The notes beneath the pieces are model-generated. The model was not told the DNA's origin and did not search any database. It saw only the letters and a list, made by a program, of their open reading frames with translations. Shown here one piece after another: positions 42,285 through 52,759 of a stretch of DNA of 64,000 nucleotides; the first letter of the stretch is position 1; each line of letters opens with the position of its first letter. The stretch spans positions 3,157,001-3,221,000 of the forward strand of contig NZ_CP166840.1 in the NCBI RefSeq assembly GCF_041346925.1, given 5' to 3'. The translations under genes and the position numbers were made by a program. This stretch comes from Agaribacterium sp. ZY112. GTDB lineage: Bacteria > Pseudomonadota > Gammaproteobacteria > Pseudomonadales > Cellvibrionaceae.

Positions 42285-45200
42285 TTAATCCGTAAAGACA
42301 CGAGCATTACGGAATAAGCGCATCCACGCCGAGTCTTCTTGCCACTGTTCAGGGTGCCAAGAATTGGTCACGGCGCGGAAAACACGCTCCGGATGAGGCA
42401 TCATAATCGTCGCACGGCCATCCAAGCTACTTAAACTCGTGATACCTGAAGGCGAACCATTAGGGTTAGCCGGGTAGCTTTCAGCAATGCTCAAATCGTT
42501 ATTTAAATAGCGCATAGCAATGGTGCCACTTGCCTCACAAGCATCTAGGTGAGCTTGATCACGGAATTCCGCACGGCCTTCACCATGAGCGACGGCCACT
42601 GGCATATAAGAACCAGCCATATCTTTAAACAGCACGGATGGGCTTTCATCAACACGCACAAGTGAGAAGCGCGCTTCAAACTGTTCACTGATATTACGTA
42701 CAAAGCGAGGCCAGTGATCAGCACCAGGGATAAGTGACTTTAAGTTACTCATCATCTGGCAGCCATTACAGACACCCAAGCTAAAGGTATCCGTGCGATG
42801 GAAAAAGGCTTCAAACTCATCACGAGCACGACCATTAAAGAGAATACTCTTAGCCCAACCTTCACCAGCGCCCAATACATCGCCGTAAGAGAAACCACCT
42901 GCAGCTGCGAGCCCTTTGAAGCCCTCTAAGCTGCGACGACCACTAATGACATCACTCATATGCACGTCAATAGCTTCAAATCCAGCTTTATCAAAAGCGG
43001 CAGCCATTTCTACATGACCGTTTACACCCTGCTCTCTCAATACCGCAACCTTAGGTCGTTCAGACTTCTGTATATAAGGCGCACTGATATCATCGTTAAC
43101 ATCAAAGCTCAGTGAGACGCTCAAACCCGGGTCATTGTGGCGAATACGATCGTATTCTTGTTCTGCACACAGTGGGTTGTCTCGCAAAGACTGAAGGTGG
43201 AAGCTGTTTTTCGCCCACAGCTCCTGCAAACTTGCACGAGTACTGACATAAACGACCTCGTCACCATGGTGGAACCTAATGCTTTCATCACTTGTAATAG
43301 CACCAAGATCCAACAACAAATCAGCCAAGCCATGTTTTTCAAATGTTGCTTTAAGTGCAGCAAGATCACTTTCTTTAACCTGAACAACAGCGCCTAACTC
43401 TTCATTTAATAAGGCTGAGTGGGCATCACCACCTAAAGCGGCAATATCAATATCCAAACCACAGCGTGCGGTAAAGGCCATTTCGACTAAAGACGCAAAC
43501 AAACCACCATCTGATCGATCATGGTAGGCAAGTAGCAACTGATTCTGTAAGCACTCCTGAACTGCATTAAAGAAGCCTTTAAACTCTTCAGCGCTATCTA
43601 GATCTGGGCCCTGCTCGGCCATTTGCTCATAACACTGTGCAAAGATAGAGGCACCCAAGCGCTGCTTACCGCGAGCAATGTCAATCAATACAAGACGAGT
43701 ATCGCCTTTGTTTGTTTTCAGCTCTGGCGTTACATTTAGGCGCACATCACTTACTGGGGTAAAGGCTGAAATAATCAATGAAAGTGGCGCGGTTACCGCT
43801 TTTGACTCACCATCTTGTTGCCACGCTGTACGCATGCTCATCGAGTCTTTACCAACAGGAATCGTTAAACCAAGAGCAGGACACAGCTCCATACCTACGG
43901 TTTCGACAGTGCGATAAAGCTTTTCATCTTCACCAGGGTGGCCAGCTGCACACATCCAGTTAGCGCTGAGCTTGATGTCTTTTATATCGGCAATAGCGGT
44001 GCTGGCGATGTTTGTTAAGGCCTCACCAATGGCCATACGACCAGAAGCTGGGGCATCCAACAAAGCAAGCGGGGTGCGTTCACCAACACTCATGGCCTCA
44101 CCGGCATAAGTGTCATAGGCTACGGTGGTGACCGCATTATCAGCCACCGGCACCTGCCACGGACCCACCAATTGATCTCGAGCCACCATGCCCGTTACAG
44201 AGCGATCACCAATGGTGATCAAAAACATTTTACTGGCAACCGATGGGTGCTGAATCACACGCTCTGCCGCTTCGGCCAATGGGATATCGCTGTAATCAAA
44301 AGCTTCCGTGCTTTGCTTACCCGTCTCTGCCGTGCGATGCATCTTAGGTGGTTTGCCAAACAAAATGCTCATAGGCAAATCAACCGGCTTGGCATTGAGC
44401 TCGGTATCGTTTAATACCAGCACTTCTTCATCAAGTGCTTCACCCACCACCGCATAAGGACAACGTTCACGCTGACAGATCGCTTCAAACTCGGCCAACA
44501 TCTCTGGCGCTACCGCCATCACATAACGCTCTTGGCTTTCATTACACCAAATTTCAAGCGGGCTCATACCCGGCTCATCGTTGGGCACATTGCGAAGCTC
44601 AAAATGAGCACCACAACCACCATCTTTAGCAAGCTCAGGGAAGGCATTGCTCAAACCACCCGCTCCCACATCGTGGATAAAAGCAATTGGATTCGCTTCA
44701 CCACGCTGCCAGCATTGATCGATAACCTCTTGACAGCGACGCTCCATTTCAGGGTTTTGGCGTTGCACAGAGGCAAAATCTAAATCTTCAGACGATGAGC
44801 CAGAAGTCATTGATGAGGCAGCGCCTCCACCCAAGCCAATCAACATGGCAGGGCCACCAAGCACAATCAATTTATGGCCAGCATCAAATTCGTTTTGCTC
44901 GATATGCTCTTCTTTAACGTTACCGTAACCACCGGCCAACATAATTGGCTTGTGGTATCCACGACGCTCACCGCTAAAATCTTGTTCGAAGGTACGGAAA
45001 TAACCGCAAATATTCGGGCGACCAAATTCATTATTAAAGGCAGCACCACCAATCGGGCCTTCCAACATGATGTCTAGGGCAGTGACAATACGGCCAGGTT
45101 TGCCGTAGTCTTTTTCCCAAGGCAGGCGGTAGCCAGGAATTTGCAGGTTACTAACGGTAAAACCATTCATACCGACTTTAGGCTTTGAACCTTTACCCAC

Positions 45201-46148
45201 AGCACCTTCATCGCGAATCTCACCACCAGAACCGGTACCGGCACCTGGGAATGGCGCAATTGCCGTTGGGTGATTATGTGTTTCCACCTTCATTAATAGG
45301 TGGACAGGCTCTTGTACATAGCCATAACCCTGGGTGGCAGGGTCAGGATAAAAACGCCCCGCTACTGGCCCACTAACAACCGATGCGTTATCTGCATAAG
45401 CAGAGAGTACGTTCTCGCCGCCTTGCTCATAGGTATTTTTGATCATTTTGAACAATGAACGAGGCTGATCAACACCGTCTAAAGTCCATGTGGCATTAAA
45501 GATCTTGTGACGACAGTGCTCCGAGTTCGCTTGAGCAAACATCATCAACTCAACATCGGTCGGGTTGCGACCAAGATCACTGAAGCTTTCGGTCAAATAA
45601 TCGATTTCATCATCGGCCAGTGCTAAGCCTAAATTGACATTAGCAAGCTCAAGCGCTTCTCGGCCCTCTTCGATAACACCAACGCTGGCATGAGGTTTTG
45701 GCTGCTCAACCTTAAAAATAGACTCGGCTTGCGCCTCACTGCTTAATACAGTTTCAACCATGCGGTCGTGTAATAAGGCACTCAAGGCCTCGATGTCGGC
45801 AGCGGCATCAACATAATAGGTTACACCACGTTCAATACGCTTCACCTTGCTTAAGCCGGCGTTATGGGCAATATCACTTGCCTTAGAAGACCAAGGGCTG
45901 ATCGTGCCAAAACGAGGAATAACCGTCAGGCTTTGGCCTTCGTGGCTAACGGCTTCACTTTTGGGGCCGTACTGAAGAAGCTTGCCGAGAATACCCTGCT
46001 CTTCACTGCTTAAGGCTTCATTGGTGTCCACAAAGTGAACAAATTCGGCCTGAATAGAACTCAGGTTTATGCCTGCAGCCTCAATACGCTGTTGCAACTT
46101 GTTGAGGCGAAAATCAGAAAGAGCGGAAGAACCGCGAAGTATCAGCAT
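42285..46148 (-). CDS. purL: Phosphoribosylformylglycinamidine synthase
   Basis: PurL converts FGAR and glutamine to FGAM in purine synthesis. The 1287-residue protein is the large single-chain form: an N-terminal PurS-like domain, a linker with [14 protein letters not shown], two AIRS-like halves with [26 protein letters not shown], and a C-terminal glutaminase domain with the nucleophile Cys in [13 protein letters not shown] and the His/Glu in [10 protein letters not shown]. Length and motifs are complete. It is transcribed away from mltF. Confidence 0.97.
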   Translation of the reverse strand: MLILRGSSALSDFRLNKLQQRIEAAGINLSSIQAEFVHFVDTNEALSSEEQGILGKLLQYGPKSEAVSHEGQSLTVIPRFGTISPWSSKASDIAHNAGLSKVKRIERGVTYYVDAAADIEALSALLHDRMVETVLSSEAQAESIFKVEQPKPHASVGVIEEGREALELANVNLGLALADDEIDYLTESFSDLGRNPTDVELMMFAQANSEHCRHKIFNATWTLDGVDQPRSLFKMIKNTYEQGGENVLSAYADNASVVSGPVAGRFYPDPATQGYGYVQEPVHLLMKVETHNHPTAIAPFPGAGTGSGGEIRDEGAVGKGSKPKVGMNGFTVSNLQIPGYRLPWEKDYGKPGRIVTALDIMLEGPIGGAAFNNEFGRPNICGYFRTFEQDFSGERRGYHKPIMLAGGYGNVKEEHIEQNEFDAGHKLIVLGGPAMLIGLGGGAASSMTSGSSSEDLDFASVQRQNPEMERRCQEVIDQCWQRGEANPIAFIHDVGAGGLSNAFPELAKDGGCGAHFELRNVPNDEPGMSPLEIWCNESQERYVMAVAPEMLAEFEAICQRERCPYAVVGEALDEEVLVLNDTELNAKPVDLPMSILFGKPPKMHRTAETGKQSTEAFDYSDIPLAEAAERVIQHPSVASKMFLITIGDRSVTGMVARDQLVGPWQVPVADNAVTTVAYDTYAGEAMSVGERTPLALLDAPASGRMAIGEALTNIASTAIADIKDIKLSANWMCAAGHPGEDEKLYRTVETVGMELCPALGLTIPVGKDSMSMRTAWQQDGESKAVTAPLSLIISAFTPVSDVRLNVTPELKTNKGDTRLVLIDIARGKQRLGASIFAQCYEQMAEQGPDLDSAEEFKGFFNAVQECLQNQLLLAYHDRSDGGLFASLVEMAFTARCGLDIDIAALGGDAHSALLNEELGAVVQVKESDLAALKATFEKHGLADLLLDLGAITSDESIRFHHGDEVVYVSTRASLQELWAKNSFHLQSLRDNPLCAEQEYDRIRHNDPGLSVSLSFDVNDDISAPYIQKSERPKVAVLREQGVNGHVEMAAAFDKAGFEAIDVHMSDVISGRRSLEGFKGLAAAGGFSYGDVLGAGEGWAKSILFNGRARDEFEAFFHRTDTFSLGVCNGCQMMSNLKSLIPGADHWPRFVRNISEQFEARFSLVRVDESPSVLFKDMAGSYMPVAVAHGEGRAEFRDQAHLDACEASGTIAMRYLNNDLSIAESYPANPNGSPSGITSLSSLDGRATIMMPHPERVFRAVTNSWHPEQWQEDSAWMRLFRNARVFTD

Positions 46149-46534
46149 GGAATTCCCTAATTACGTGGTAAATAGCTGGGCAAGGCAAGTCTGAACAACT
46201 CCATGCTTCTCAGGTTTTTGGCCGTTCGAGAACACGGTAATTTTTTTGAAAGCATGCCAAGGCATGTTGAAAAAGTTACCAGCGATGTCGAGTCGCCCGA
46301 AAGCCTCTTCTAGCGGCTGTGCTGAGGAAAATGGGAGTTATTTAGAGTTGCCTCTAACTAAAGGCGGCATTGTACTTGAGCGCGGCCTTGGTTTCACCCA
46401 TGTTGATAGAGAAATTCAATGATAAAAAAACATGCCAAAGATCTAACATTAAACCTATAGCTGTTAGAATTGAGTGGCGGTTCACACTTGAAGTGGGTAG
46501 AATCGCGCAGATTTTGAGCAAATGGAGTAAGGAC
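46149..46534. other. purL/mltF divergent intergenic region, 386 bases
   Basis: The region carries the presumed promoters of purL and mltF. It includes a small inverted repeat, CATGCC-AA-GGCATG, near 46254-46267. I see no PurR-type site, RNA fold or gene. An in-frame extension of mltF to 46370 exists but lacks the conserved N-terminus. Confidence 0.5.
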
Positions 46535-48037
46535 ATGACAAAGAAGCAGGTAAAAATGCTGGCCTTGGCGACCTATCGCCTGACCAAGCTTTGCGCCTTT
46601 GCAGCCTTTGTTACCCTACTTGCGCTTACCATTCAGCAAGATCGAGAGCCGACTGAACTGGAAAAAATTCAGGCTGCGGGCAAGATCACGATGGTCTCCA
46701 GAAATGGCTCAACCACTTATTATGAAGGCGCTAGCGGCCTAACTGGTTTTGAATACTTACTCGCCTCCGCGTTTGCCAAGCACTTAAATGTTGAATTAGA
46801 GATCAAAGACGAACCCGATCTTGGCACCATGATCGCCACCATCGATCAAGCTTCTGGTCAGTTCGCAGCTGCAGGCCTGACAGTGACCGAGGCAAGGCAA
46901 AATACCGTAGATTTTGGCCCTGCGTATGCTGAAGTTAAACAAACCCTTATTTATCGCAAGGGCACTAAACGCCCTAAGACTATAGAAGACTTAGCCGGTG
47001 GTGTACTGGTGGTCATTGCCGATAGCTCCCACGAAGAAAACCTCAACAAGCTCAAATTCTCTCACCCCAGCTTACGCTGGCAAGTTCGCCACGGTGTGGA
47101 AATGATGGATTTAATGGAGCTTGTACACGACGGCAGTGTTGATTACGCCGTCGTTGATTCAAATGCCTACGAAATCAATACCGCCCTATACCCTAGAGCG
47201 CGCCGCGCCTTTGATGTCAGCGAAGCTCAAGCTTTAGCGTGGGCCTTTGCCAAGCAACAAGATCCTTCACTTATGCGTGAAGTTGAGGCCTTTTTTGCCA
47301 AACCAAGTACTCATAATCTGATTGCTAAGCTTAGAGAAAATTTCTATGGCCACATTGATAAGATTGATTTTGCGGGTTCTTTAGTTTTTACCAAGCGCCT
47401 AGAAACCCGCTTACCGCGCTGGAAAGCACAGCTCCAAGAAGCAGCTGAAAAACATGAGTTAGACTGGCAGCTGCTTGCAGCACTAAGCTATCAAGAAAGT
47501 CACTGGAATCCACGTGCCGTTTCTCGCACTGGGGTTCGCGGTTTTATGATGCTGACCCAGGGCACAGCCAAACAAGTCGGTGTTAAGAATAGAAGCGATG
47601 CCAAGCAAAGCATTGATGGCGGCACGCGTTATTTTAAGAGTCTCTATAATCGACTACCTAAACGCATTCAAGACCCTGATCGTACTTGGCTTGCCTTAGC
47701 AGCTTACAACATAGGCATGGGACATCTGGAAGACGCTCGCATCCTAACCCAGCGCCATGGCCATAATCCCGACAAGTGGTCGGATGTACGCAAACACCTG
47801 CCCCTGCTCGCAAAAAGCAAATATTACAAAAAGACGAAACATGGCTATGCACGAGGTTGGGAAGCGGTCGATTACGTGCAAAATATTCGCAACTTCTACA
47901 ACATCATTGCTTGGAATGAAAAGAGCAACAAAGATAATCAACTTGCTTCTCTCGATACTCCCAGTGAGTACGCGAGTGTTAGCTCGACGGTGACGGAGGC
48001 TGTACGCAACCTTTCTGAGCCTTCTTTTGAGCTTTAA
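46535..48037 (+). CDS. mltF: Membrane-bound lytic murein transglycosylase F
   Basis: MltF cuts peptidoglycan between MurNAc and GlcNAc. The 500-residue protein starts at the ATG of 46535 behind GGAGTAAGGAC, has a hydrophobic N-terminal segment (CAFAAFVTLLALTI), an SBP_bac_3-like regulatory domain (about residues 45-270) and a C-terminal SLT domain with ALSYQESHWNPRAVS (catalytic Glu near residue 321), RGFMMLT, and AAYNIGMGHLEDAR. No lipobox is evident, so it is probably anchored by an uncleaved helix. Its last 59 bases overlap the end of the convergent tadA gene. Confidence 0.93.
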   Translation: MTKKQVKMLALATYRLTKLCAFAAFVTLLALTIQQDREPTELEKIQAAGKITMVSRNGSTTYYEGASGLTGFEYLLASAFAKHLNVELEIKDEPDLGTMIATIDQASGQFAAAGLTVTEARQNTVDFGPAYAEVKQTLIYRKGTKRPKTIEDLAGGVLVVIADSSHEENLNKLKFSHPSLRWQVRHGVEMMDLMELVHDGSVDYAVVDSNAYEINTALYPRARRAFDVSEAQALAWAFAKQQDPSLMREVEAFFAKPSTHNLIAKLRENFYGHIDKIDFAGSLVFTKRLETRLPRWKAQLQEAAEKHELDWQLLAALSYQESHWNPRAVSRTGVRGFMMLTQGTAKQVGVKNRSDAKQSIDGGTRYFKSLYNRLPKRIQDPDRTWLALAAYNIGMGHLEDARILTQRHGHNPDKWSDVRKHLPLLAKSKYYKKTKHGYARGWEAVDYVQNIRNFYNIIAWNEKSNKDNQLASLDTPSEYASVSSTVTEAVRNLSEPSFEL

Positions 48038-48578
48038 TTGCCGCCCTTCTCTGACTAAAAAACGTCGATATCAACTCTGAACACGGCTCTGCCAACACAC
48101 CTGAACTAACTTCAAAGTGATGATTAAAACACTTATCGTTCAGTAAACCCTGATTACTGTAAATCACGCCAGCTTTGGGCTCTAAAGCCCCAAATACCAA
48201 GCGTTCAATACGCGCATGCACCAAGGTGCCTAAACACATAGAGCACGGCTCTATCGTGACATAAAGCGTACTGCCCGGCAGGCGATAATTATTCACCTTT
48301 TTACATGCTTCTCGAATAGCCAGTACTTCGGCATGGGCCGAAGGGTCACAATGACCAATAGGCTTATTACTTGCTTCTGCAATGACCTCGCCATCGATCA
48401 CCAGCACAGCACCAACAGGCACCTCACCCTCTTTAGCGGCCTGCCCTGCCAAGCTAAGGGCCCGACGCATAAAACCCTCGTCTATTTGTAACTGAGTAGC
48501 GCCGGTGCCTGAATTTTGTTCGGCATCCACATTATTGCCTGCGCACGCTTCGGCAGAAGATTCGCGCGTTGATGTCAC
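47979..48578 (-). CDS. tadA: tRNA-specific adenosine deaminase
   Basis: TadA deaminates adenosine 34 of tRNA-Arg to inosine. The zinc motif is complete: SAHAEVLAIRE (HAE) and TIEPCSMCLGTLVHARIERLVFG (PCxxC). The 199-residue protein has a non-conserved N-terminal extension of about 35 residues before FMRRALSLAGQ, so an internal start at Met37 is possible. The GTG at 48578 overlaps the stop of the DUF1653 gene (GTGA). The 3' end overlaps mltF by 59 bases on the other strand. Confidence 0.93.
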   Translation of the reverse strand: MTSTRESSAEACAGNNVDAEQNSGTGATQLQIDEGFMRRALSLAGQAAKEGEVPVGAVLVIDGEVIAEASNKPIGHCDPSAHAEVLAIREACKKVNNYRLPGSTLYVTIEPCSMCLGTLVHARIERLVFGALEPKAGVIYSNQGLLNDKCFNHHFEVSSGVLAEPCSELISTFFSQRRAAIKAQKKAQKGCVQPPSPSS

Positions 48579-48829
48579 AATAAACCTTCTTTGTTTTCAG
48601 CGGCCTCAATCAAAATGAAACGAGCCTGTTTGCGACCATCAACCTCAACTTCTTCAACAAACATAGCAGCAGGCCTAACCCATAAGCTGTAATCGCCATA
48701 TAGGCAGCGGTAAAAGACCATTGCCTCTTCTGTTTCTGAATGAGTACACAAAGCCAGTACCTCATAGCGACTGCCTTTGTAGTGTTCATAAATACCAAGC
48801 GCGATATCCGCACTAACATCTTGCTTCAC
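48575..48829 (-). CDS. DUF1653 protein
   Basis: This protein of about 84 residues is a DUF1653 member, recognisable by GIYEHYKGSRYEVLALCTHSETEEAMVFYRCLYGDYSLWVRP. I prefer the GTG at 48829, five bases after GGGAG; a GTG at 48835 is too close to that site. It overlaps tadA by four bases and is probably co-translated with it. Function unknown. Confidence 0.85.
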   Translation of the reverse strand: MKQDVSADIALGIYEHYKGSRYEVLALCTHSETEEAMVFYRCLYGDYSLWVRPAAMFVEEVEVDGRKQARFILIEAAENKEGLL

Positions 48830-48898
48830 TGTCACTCCCGAGATAGACCAAATGTGCCGAAAACACTACTATACCTCCTTTTTTCAGATAGAGACTAA

Positions 48899-49348
48899 AT
48901 GGCCAAGTTCTACATCATTGTCGGCTCCGTTATGGGCACGGCGCAAGGCGTTGCTGAAACACTGACAGAAAAGCTAAACAGCCTCGGACACACTGCTGTT
49001 TGTGACAAGCAGTACCAACAAGGCTCACTGACCGACAAGCTCGACCACAATTTACTCCTTATTTGTTCAACAACAGGCATGGGTGATCTGCCAGCCAATA
49101 TGCAAGCGCTCGCCGCTGAGTTACGAGACTGCCCCCCCAATATTTACCAAAAACCTTATGCTCAAATTAGCTTAGGGGATAGCAGCTACCCTAATTTTGC
49201 ACAGGCCGGATTCACCTTAGCCGATCTGATGCAGGGTCTTGCGGCCAAACGTTTATGCGATGACTGTATTATCGATGCTCAAGACAATAAACCTGCCACA
49301 AAGATCGCCTTAGAGTGGTTAGAAAACACACTGCTTAGCGCCATTTAA
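48899..49348 (+). CDS. MioC-like flavodoxin
   Basis: The 149-residue protein has the flavodoxin fold: FYIIVGSVMGTAQGVAETLTEKL as the FMN phosphate loop region (GSxxGTA), LLLICSTTGMGDLPANM as the second FMN loop, and a YAQISLGDSSYPNFAQAG segment. This matches the MioC/short flavodoxin group, which can support biotin synthase. It begins a row of redox and tRNA genes (flavodoxin, mnmC) on the plus strand, 33 bases ahead of the next flavodoxin. Confidence 0.85.
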   Translation: MAKFYIIVGSVMGTAQGVAETLTEKLNSLGHTAVCDKQYQQGSLTDKLDHNLLLICSTTGMGDLPANMQALAAELRDCPPNIYQKPYAQISLGDSSYPNFAQAGFTLADLMQGLAAKRLCDDCIIDAQDNKPATKIALEWLENTLLSAI

Positions 49349-49381
49349 CCTAACTACTTAGAACCAACTGAGGCCCTGTTC

Positions 49382-49906
49382 ATGCCCAAAACCATTGGAT
49401 TATTTTACGGAAGCTCCACTTGTTATACCGAGATGGCGGCCGAGAAAATTCAAACTGCCATCGGCACTGATCATGTGGAGCTGCACAATATTGCTGATGA
49501 TCCGATCGATCTTATGCTCGATTATGAACTGCTCATCTTGGGCATTCCTACTTGGGATTATGGCGAGCTACAAGAAGACTGGGAAAACTGCTGGGACGAC
49601 CTTGACGATCTTGACTTAACAGGTAAAAAAGTCGCGCTTTTTGGCATGGGCGATCAAGTTGGTTATCCACAATGGTTTCAAGATGCACTGGGTTATTTAC
49701 ACGATAAAGTTGTGAGTTTAGGTGCAAGTGCTGTCGCTTACTGGCCCGCTGAAGCTTATGAGTTTGAACAAAGTAAGGCTCTGACCGAAGATAAAAGCCA
49801 ATTTGTGGGTCTAGCTTTAGACGAAGAAAATGAATTTGATTTAAGTGAAGAGCGAATCGCTACTTGGGTGGCCGATATTCAAAAGGCCTTTGCCTTAGAT
49901 AAATAA
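49382..49906 (+). CDS. fldB: Flavodoxin FldB-type (long chain)
   Basis: The 174-residue protein is a long-chain flavodoxin: [19 protein letters not shown] replaces the more common GSxTGxT loop with [32 protein letters not shown] gives the Trp-containing FMN loop, and [22 protein letters not shown] is typical of FldB. It carries electrons to reductive enzymes as a ferredoxin substitute. It lies between the MioC-like gene and mnmC. Confidence 0.88.
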   Translation: MPKTIGLFYGSSTCYTEMAAEKIQTAIGTDHVELHNIADDPIDLMLDYELLILGIPTWDYGELQEDWENCWDDLDDLDLTGKKVALFGMGDQVGYPQWFQDALGYLHDKVVSLGASAVAYWPAEAYEFEQSKALTEDKSQFVGLALDEENEFDLSEERIATWVADIQKAFALDK

Positions 49907-49920
49907 ACAAGGCCGCCAGC

Positions 49921-52047
49921 ATGAGTGACAAACCTTATAGTTTAGAGTGCGCAAAACTAGACTGGGATGAACAAGCCCAACCCATCTCCCCCCAATTTGA
50001 TGATATCTATTTCTCGAAAGAAAATGGTCTGGCTGAAACCGAATACGTCTTTTTAGAGGGCAATAAACTTAAAGCGCGCTGGAACCAGCTTGAGCAAGAT
50101 GTGTTTACTATTGCTGAAACCGGTTTTGGAACGGGGCTCAACTTTCTTGCCGCTTGGTCGCTTTGGAATAAATGTAATACCGGTAGCAGCGAACTGCATT
50201 TTTTAAGTGTGGAAAAATTTCCACTTAAACCTCAAGATCTAGAGCAAGCGCTTTCACTTTGGCCAGAACTAAAAGAGCTGGCCGAACTACTCTTAGCTAA
50301 CTACCCTCCCCAGCCTTGGCAGGGTTTGCAAAATATAGAACTGCACTCAACAAGCAAGCACATTAAACCCGTTAGATTATTATTGTATTTTGGCAGTGCA
50401 GAACACGCTTGGAGACAAATAAGCCCTCAATTAAAAAGTGACGCGATCAGCGCATTAAAGCCCGCTTTTGGTGAAACAGCGCCTAAGGTCGACGCTTGGT
50501 TTTTAGATGGTTTTGCGCCTTCTAAAAACCCAGAAATGTGGACCGAATATTTATTTAAAGGCATAAAAGAAAACAGCACTAAAACAAGCACATTGGCGAC
50601 CTTTACTTGCGCAGGCATTGTTAAACGCGGCTTAAAAAATAACGGTTTTAATATTAAAAAAATCGCGGGCTTTGGTAAAAAGCGAGAAATGCTTATCGCC
50701 AGCTTTGATGCTAACAACGATCATAAAAATGAAACTAAAACCCAGCACAAACATTTACGCCCTCGTTTAGGCTCAAGTAACCTGCCTAACTGGCTGCTTA
50801 ACGACAACAGTAAAGCACGCTTAAACAGCTCCAAAACGGCCCTTGTCATTGGTGCCGGACTTGCCGGCAGTCATGTGGCAAGAAAGCTTGCCGAACGCGG
50901 CTTTCAAGTCACAGTATTAGAGCGTAAAAGCATTGCCAGCCAAGCATCAGGCAACCCAGCCGGAGCTGTGTTTACACGCCTTGGCCTTGGCAACGATATG
51001 CTAAGTGAGTTTAATTTAAGCGCACAAATATACGCCGATCAGTTTTACCAACAGCATGGTTATTACCAACGCTGCGGCGATCAAAGTGGTGTTTTACATT
51101 TAAGCAGTGATAAAAACACACAAGCGCGCTTTGAAAAACTGCTCGCCTACTATTCAGGCAAGCAACTGCATATTCTTTCCAAACAACAAAGTTCAGAAGC
51201 TCTAGGCATAGACATACAATGTGGCGGTTTATGGCTACCCGATTCAGGCTGGCTCAACCCTGTTGAGCTTTGTAAAGAGCTATTGCAACACCCCAATATC
51301 AATATATATGAACAACATAGCGTCAGTAAACTGAGCAGCGAAGATGGCTTGTGGTTTGCCCACTGTCAAACACCGACACAGGATAAAGCCGCCTTAACAA
51401 CATTCCAGGCCAGCCACTGTATTGTTGCGACAGCCTATGAAGCCAGCCAACTGGAACAGTGCGCCCAACTGCCTCTTAAGCGTATACGCGGCCAAGTCAC
51501 TTACCTAGACAGTAACAACACCTTAAAAAAACTTAAAGCCGTCGTTTGTGGTGAAGGTTATTTAACGCCTGCACAACACAATCAAGATGGCGATTTTCAC
51601 TGCGCCGGTGCAACCTTCAACTTAAATGATGACGGCCTAGACCTAAGAGAAGAAGATCAAAACAAAAACATCGACGCCTTAAGTCGTTTTATCACAGCTT
51701 ACGAGCACGACGATAAACAAGCCCTTAAAGGTCGAGTTGCATTTCGAACCAGTAGCCCAGATTACCTGCCCCTAGTTGGGCCGCTTGTGAATGAACAAGA
51801 AACCCTTAAGCGCTTCTCTGCCCTGCGCCATAAAGCCAATGCCGATATTGGCCAATGCGCTGTCAGCTACCCCGGTCTTTATTGCGCCCTAGGTTTTGGC
51901 TCAAGAGGCTTGGCCTACACACCCATTGCAGCACAATTAATAAGCGACTTAATATGCGGTACTTACCTGCCTGTGCGCAGAGACCTATATGCAAATCTTC
52001 ACCCTGTGCGCTTTAAAATACGCCAACTCAGTAAAGGCGAGTTATAA
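49921..52047 (+). CDS. mnmC: Bifunctional tRNA mnm5s2U biosynthesis protein MnmC
   Basis: MnmC makes 5-methylaminomethyl-2-thiouridine at the tRNA wobble position. Of 708 residues, the first ~260 form the methyltransferase half (ETGFGTGLNFLAAWSLW as SAM loop and DAWFLDGFAPSKNPEMW), and the rest from about 305 the FAD-dependent oxidase half (ALVIGAGLAGSHVARKLAERGFQVTVLE, and GFGSRGLAYTP near the end). The ATG at 49921 is 14 bases after the fldB stop codon. Confidence 0.94.
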   Translation: MSDKPYSLECAKLDWDEQAQPISPQFDDIYFSKENGLAETEYVFLEGNKLKARWNQLEQDVFTIAETGFGTGLNFLAAWSLWNKCNTGSSELHFLSVEKFPLKPQDLEQALSLWPELKELAELLLANYPPQPWQGLQNIELHSTSKHIKPVRLLLYFGSAEHAWRQISPQLKSDAISALKPAFGETAPKVDAWFLDGFAPSKNPEMWTEYLFKGIKENSTKTSTLATFTCAGIVKRGLKNNGFNIKKIAGFGKKREMLIASFDANNDHKNETKTQHKHLRPRLGSSNLPNWLLNDNSKARLNSSKTALVIGAGLAGSHVARKLAERGFQVTVLERKSIASQASGNPAGAVFTRLGLGNDMLSEFNLSAQIYADQFYQQHGYYQRCGDQSGVLHLSSDKNTQARFEKLLAYYSGKQLHILSKQQSSEALGIDIQCGGLWLPDSGWLNPVELCKELLQHPNINIYEQHSVSKLSSEDGLWFAHCQTPTQDKAALTTFQASHCIVATAYEASQLEQCAQLPLKRIRGQVTYLDSNNTLKKLKAVVCGEGYLTPAQHNQDGDFHCAGATFNLNDDGLDLREEDQNKNIDALSRFITAYEHDDKQALKGRVAFRTSSPDYLPLVGPLVNEQETLKRFSALRHKANADIGQCAVSYPGLYCALGFGSRGLAYTPIAAQLISDLICGTYLPVRRDLYANLHPVRFKIRQLSKGEL

Positions 52048-52257
52048 GTCTATTTAAACCACTATGCCTAATGCTTTAGCTGAGCCTTTAGTTATCTCTG
52101 GCCAGAAATAATTAGAGACAGATCGCGCTATAGCCACGGCCTCTTAGAAACCAAAGCAACGTTTCTGCCGACTCTGAGCACAAGTGGCATTCAAGGTCTA
52201 AACTTAGAGAGCCTATAAGTAGCGACAACCAACCATATTTACAAGCGAGGATGCATC

Positions 52258-52566
52258 ATGCTCTTAGGAATTGGCCGCCCACGTTACGATGCCGTTTCTC
52301 ACCGTGATTCTGTTCATAATTACTACGAGCAGATGGTCATAGACCAAGCACTTAGAGCAAGCGACAGAGCCAATCAAGACAGTGATTTTCTAGCGGATGT
52401 TGCTTGTGTGGCGTTAAACCGATTACCTCCACGTTATGTTCGTCACGATGTTGATATGACCTTCTTTTTAACACCGGATGAGATTGAATCAATGGTTGAT
52501 AGGGTTGCACATGCTGTCAATGATGCCATTGATTATGTAACGCGTAGGGATCAGGGTGAAAATTAA
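52258..52566 (+). CDS. Late competence development ComFB-like protein
   Basis: The 102-residue protein matches the ComFB family: NYYEQMVIDQAL at the start, then DFLADVACVALNRLPPRYVRHDVDMTFFLTPDE. In other bacteria ComFB proteins bind cyclic dinucleotides and influence competence or motility. The ATG is preceded by GCGAGGATGC. It stands alone between mnmC and the vWA gene. Confidence 0.85.
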   Translation: MLLGIGRPRYDAVSHRDSVHNYYEQMVIDQALRASDRANQDSDFLADVACVALNRLPPRYVRHDVDMTFFLTPDEIESMVDRVAHAVNDAIDYVTRRDQGEN

Positions 52567-52759
52567 ACACGACAAGCAGCCTAGCTTGTGAGATAAACTT
52601 TTATTAAAACGTCGTGATACTTGTCTTTACAAAATGATGTTAAGAAAACGGCTTTAATAATTAACAATAGATTTACCAAGCGACACCCAGCCAAGCTCTG
52701 CCTCACTAATTCTGTCTGACCAGTTCTGAATATAAAGCCAACTAAGCGTTAGTTCATTA

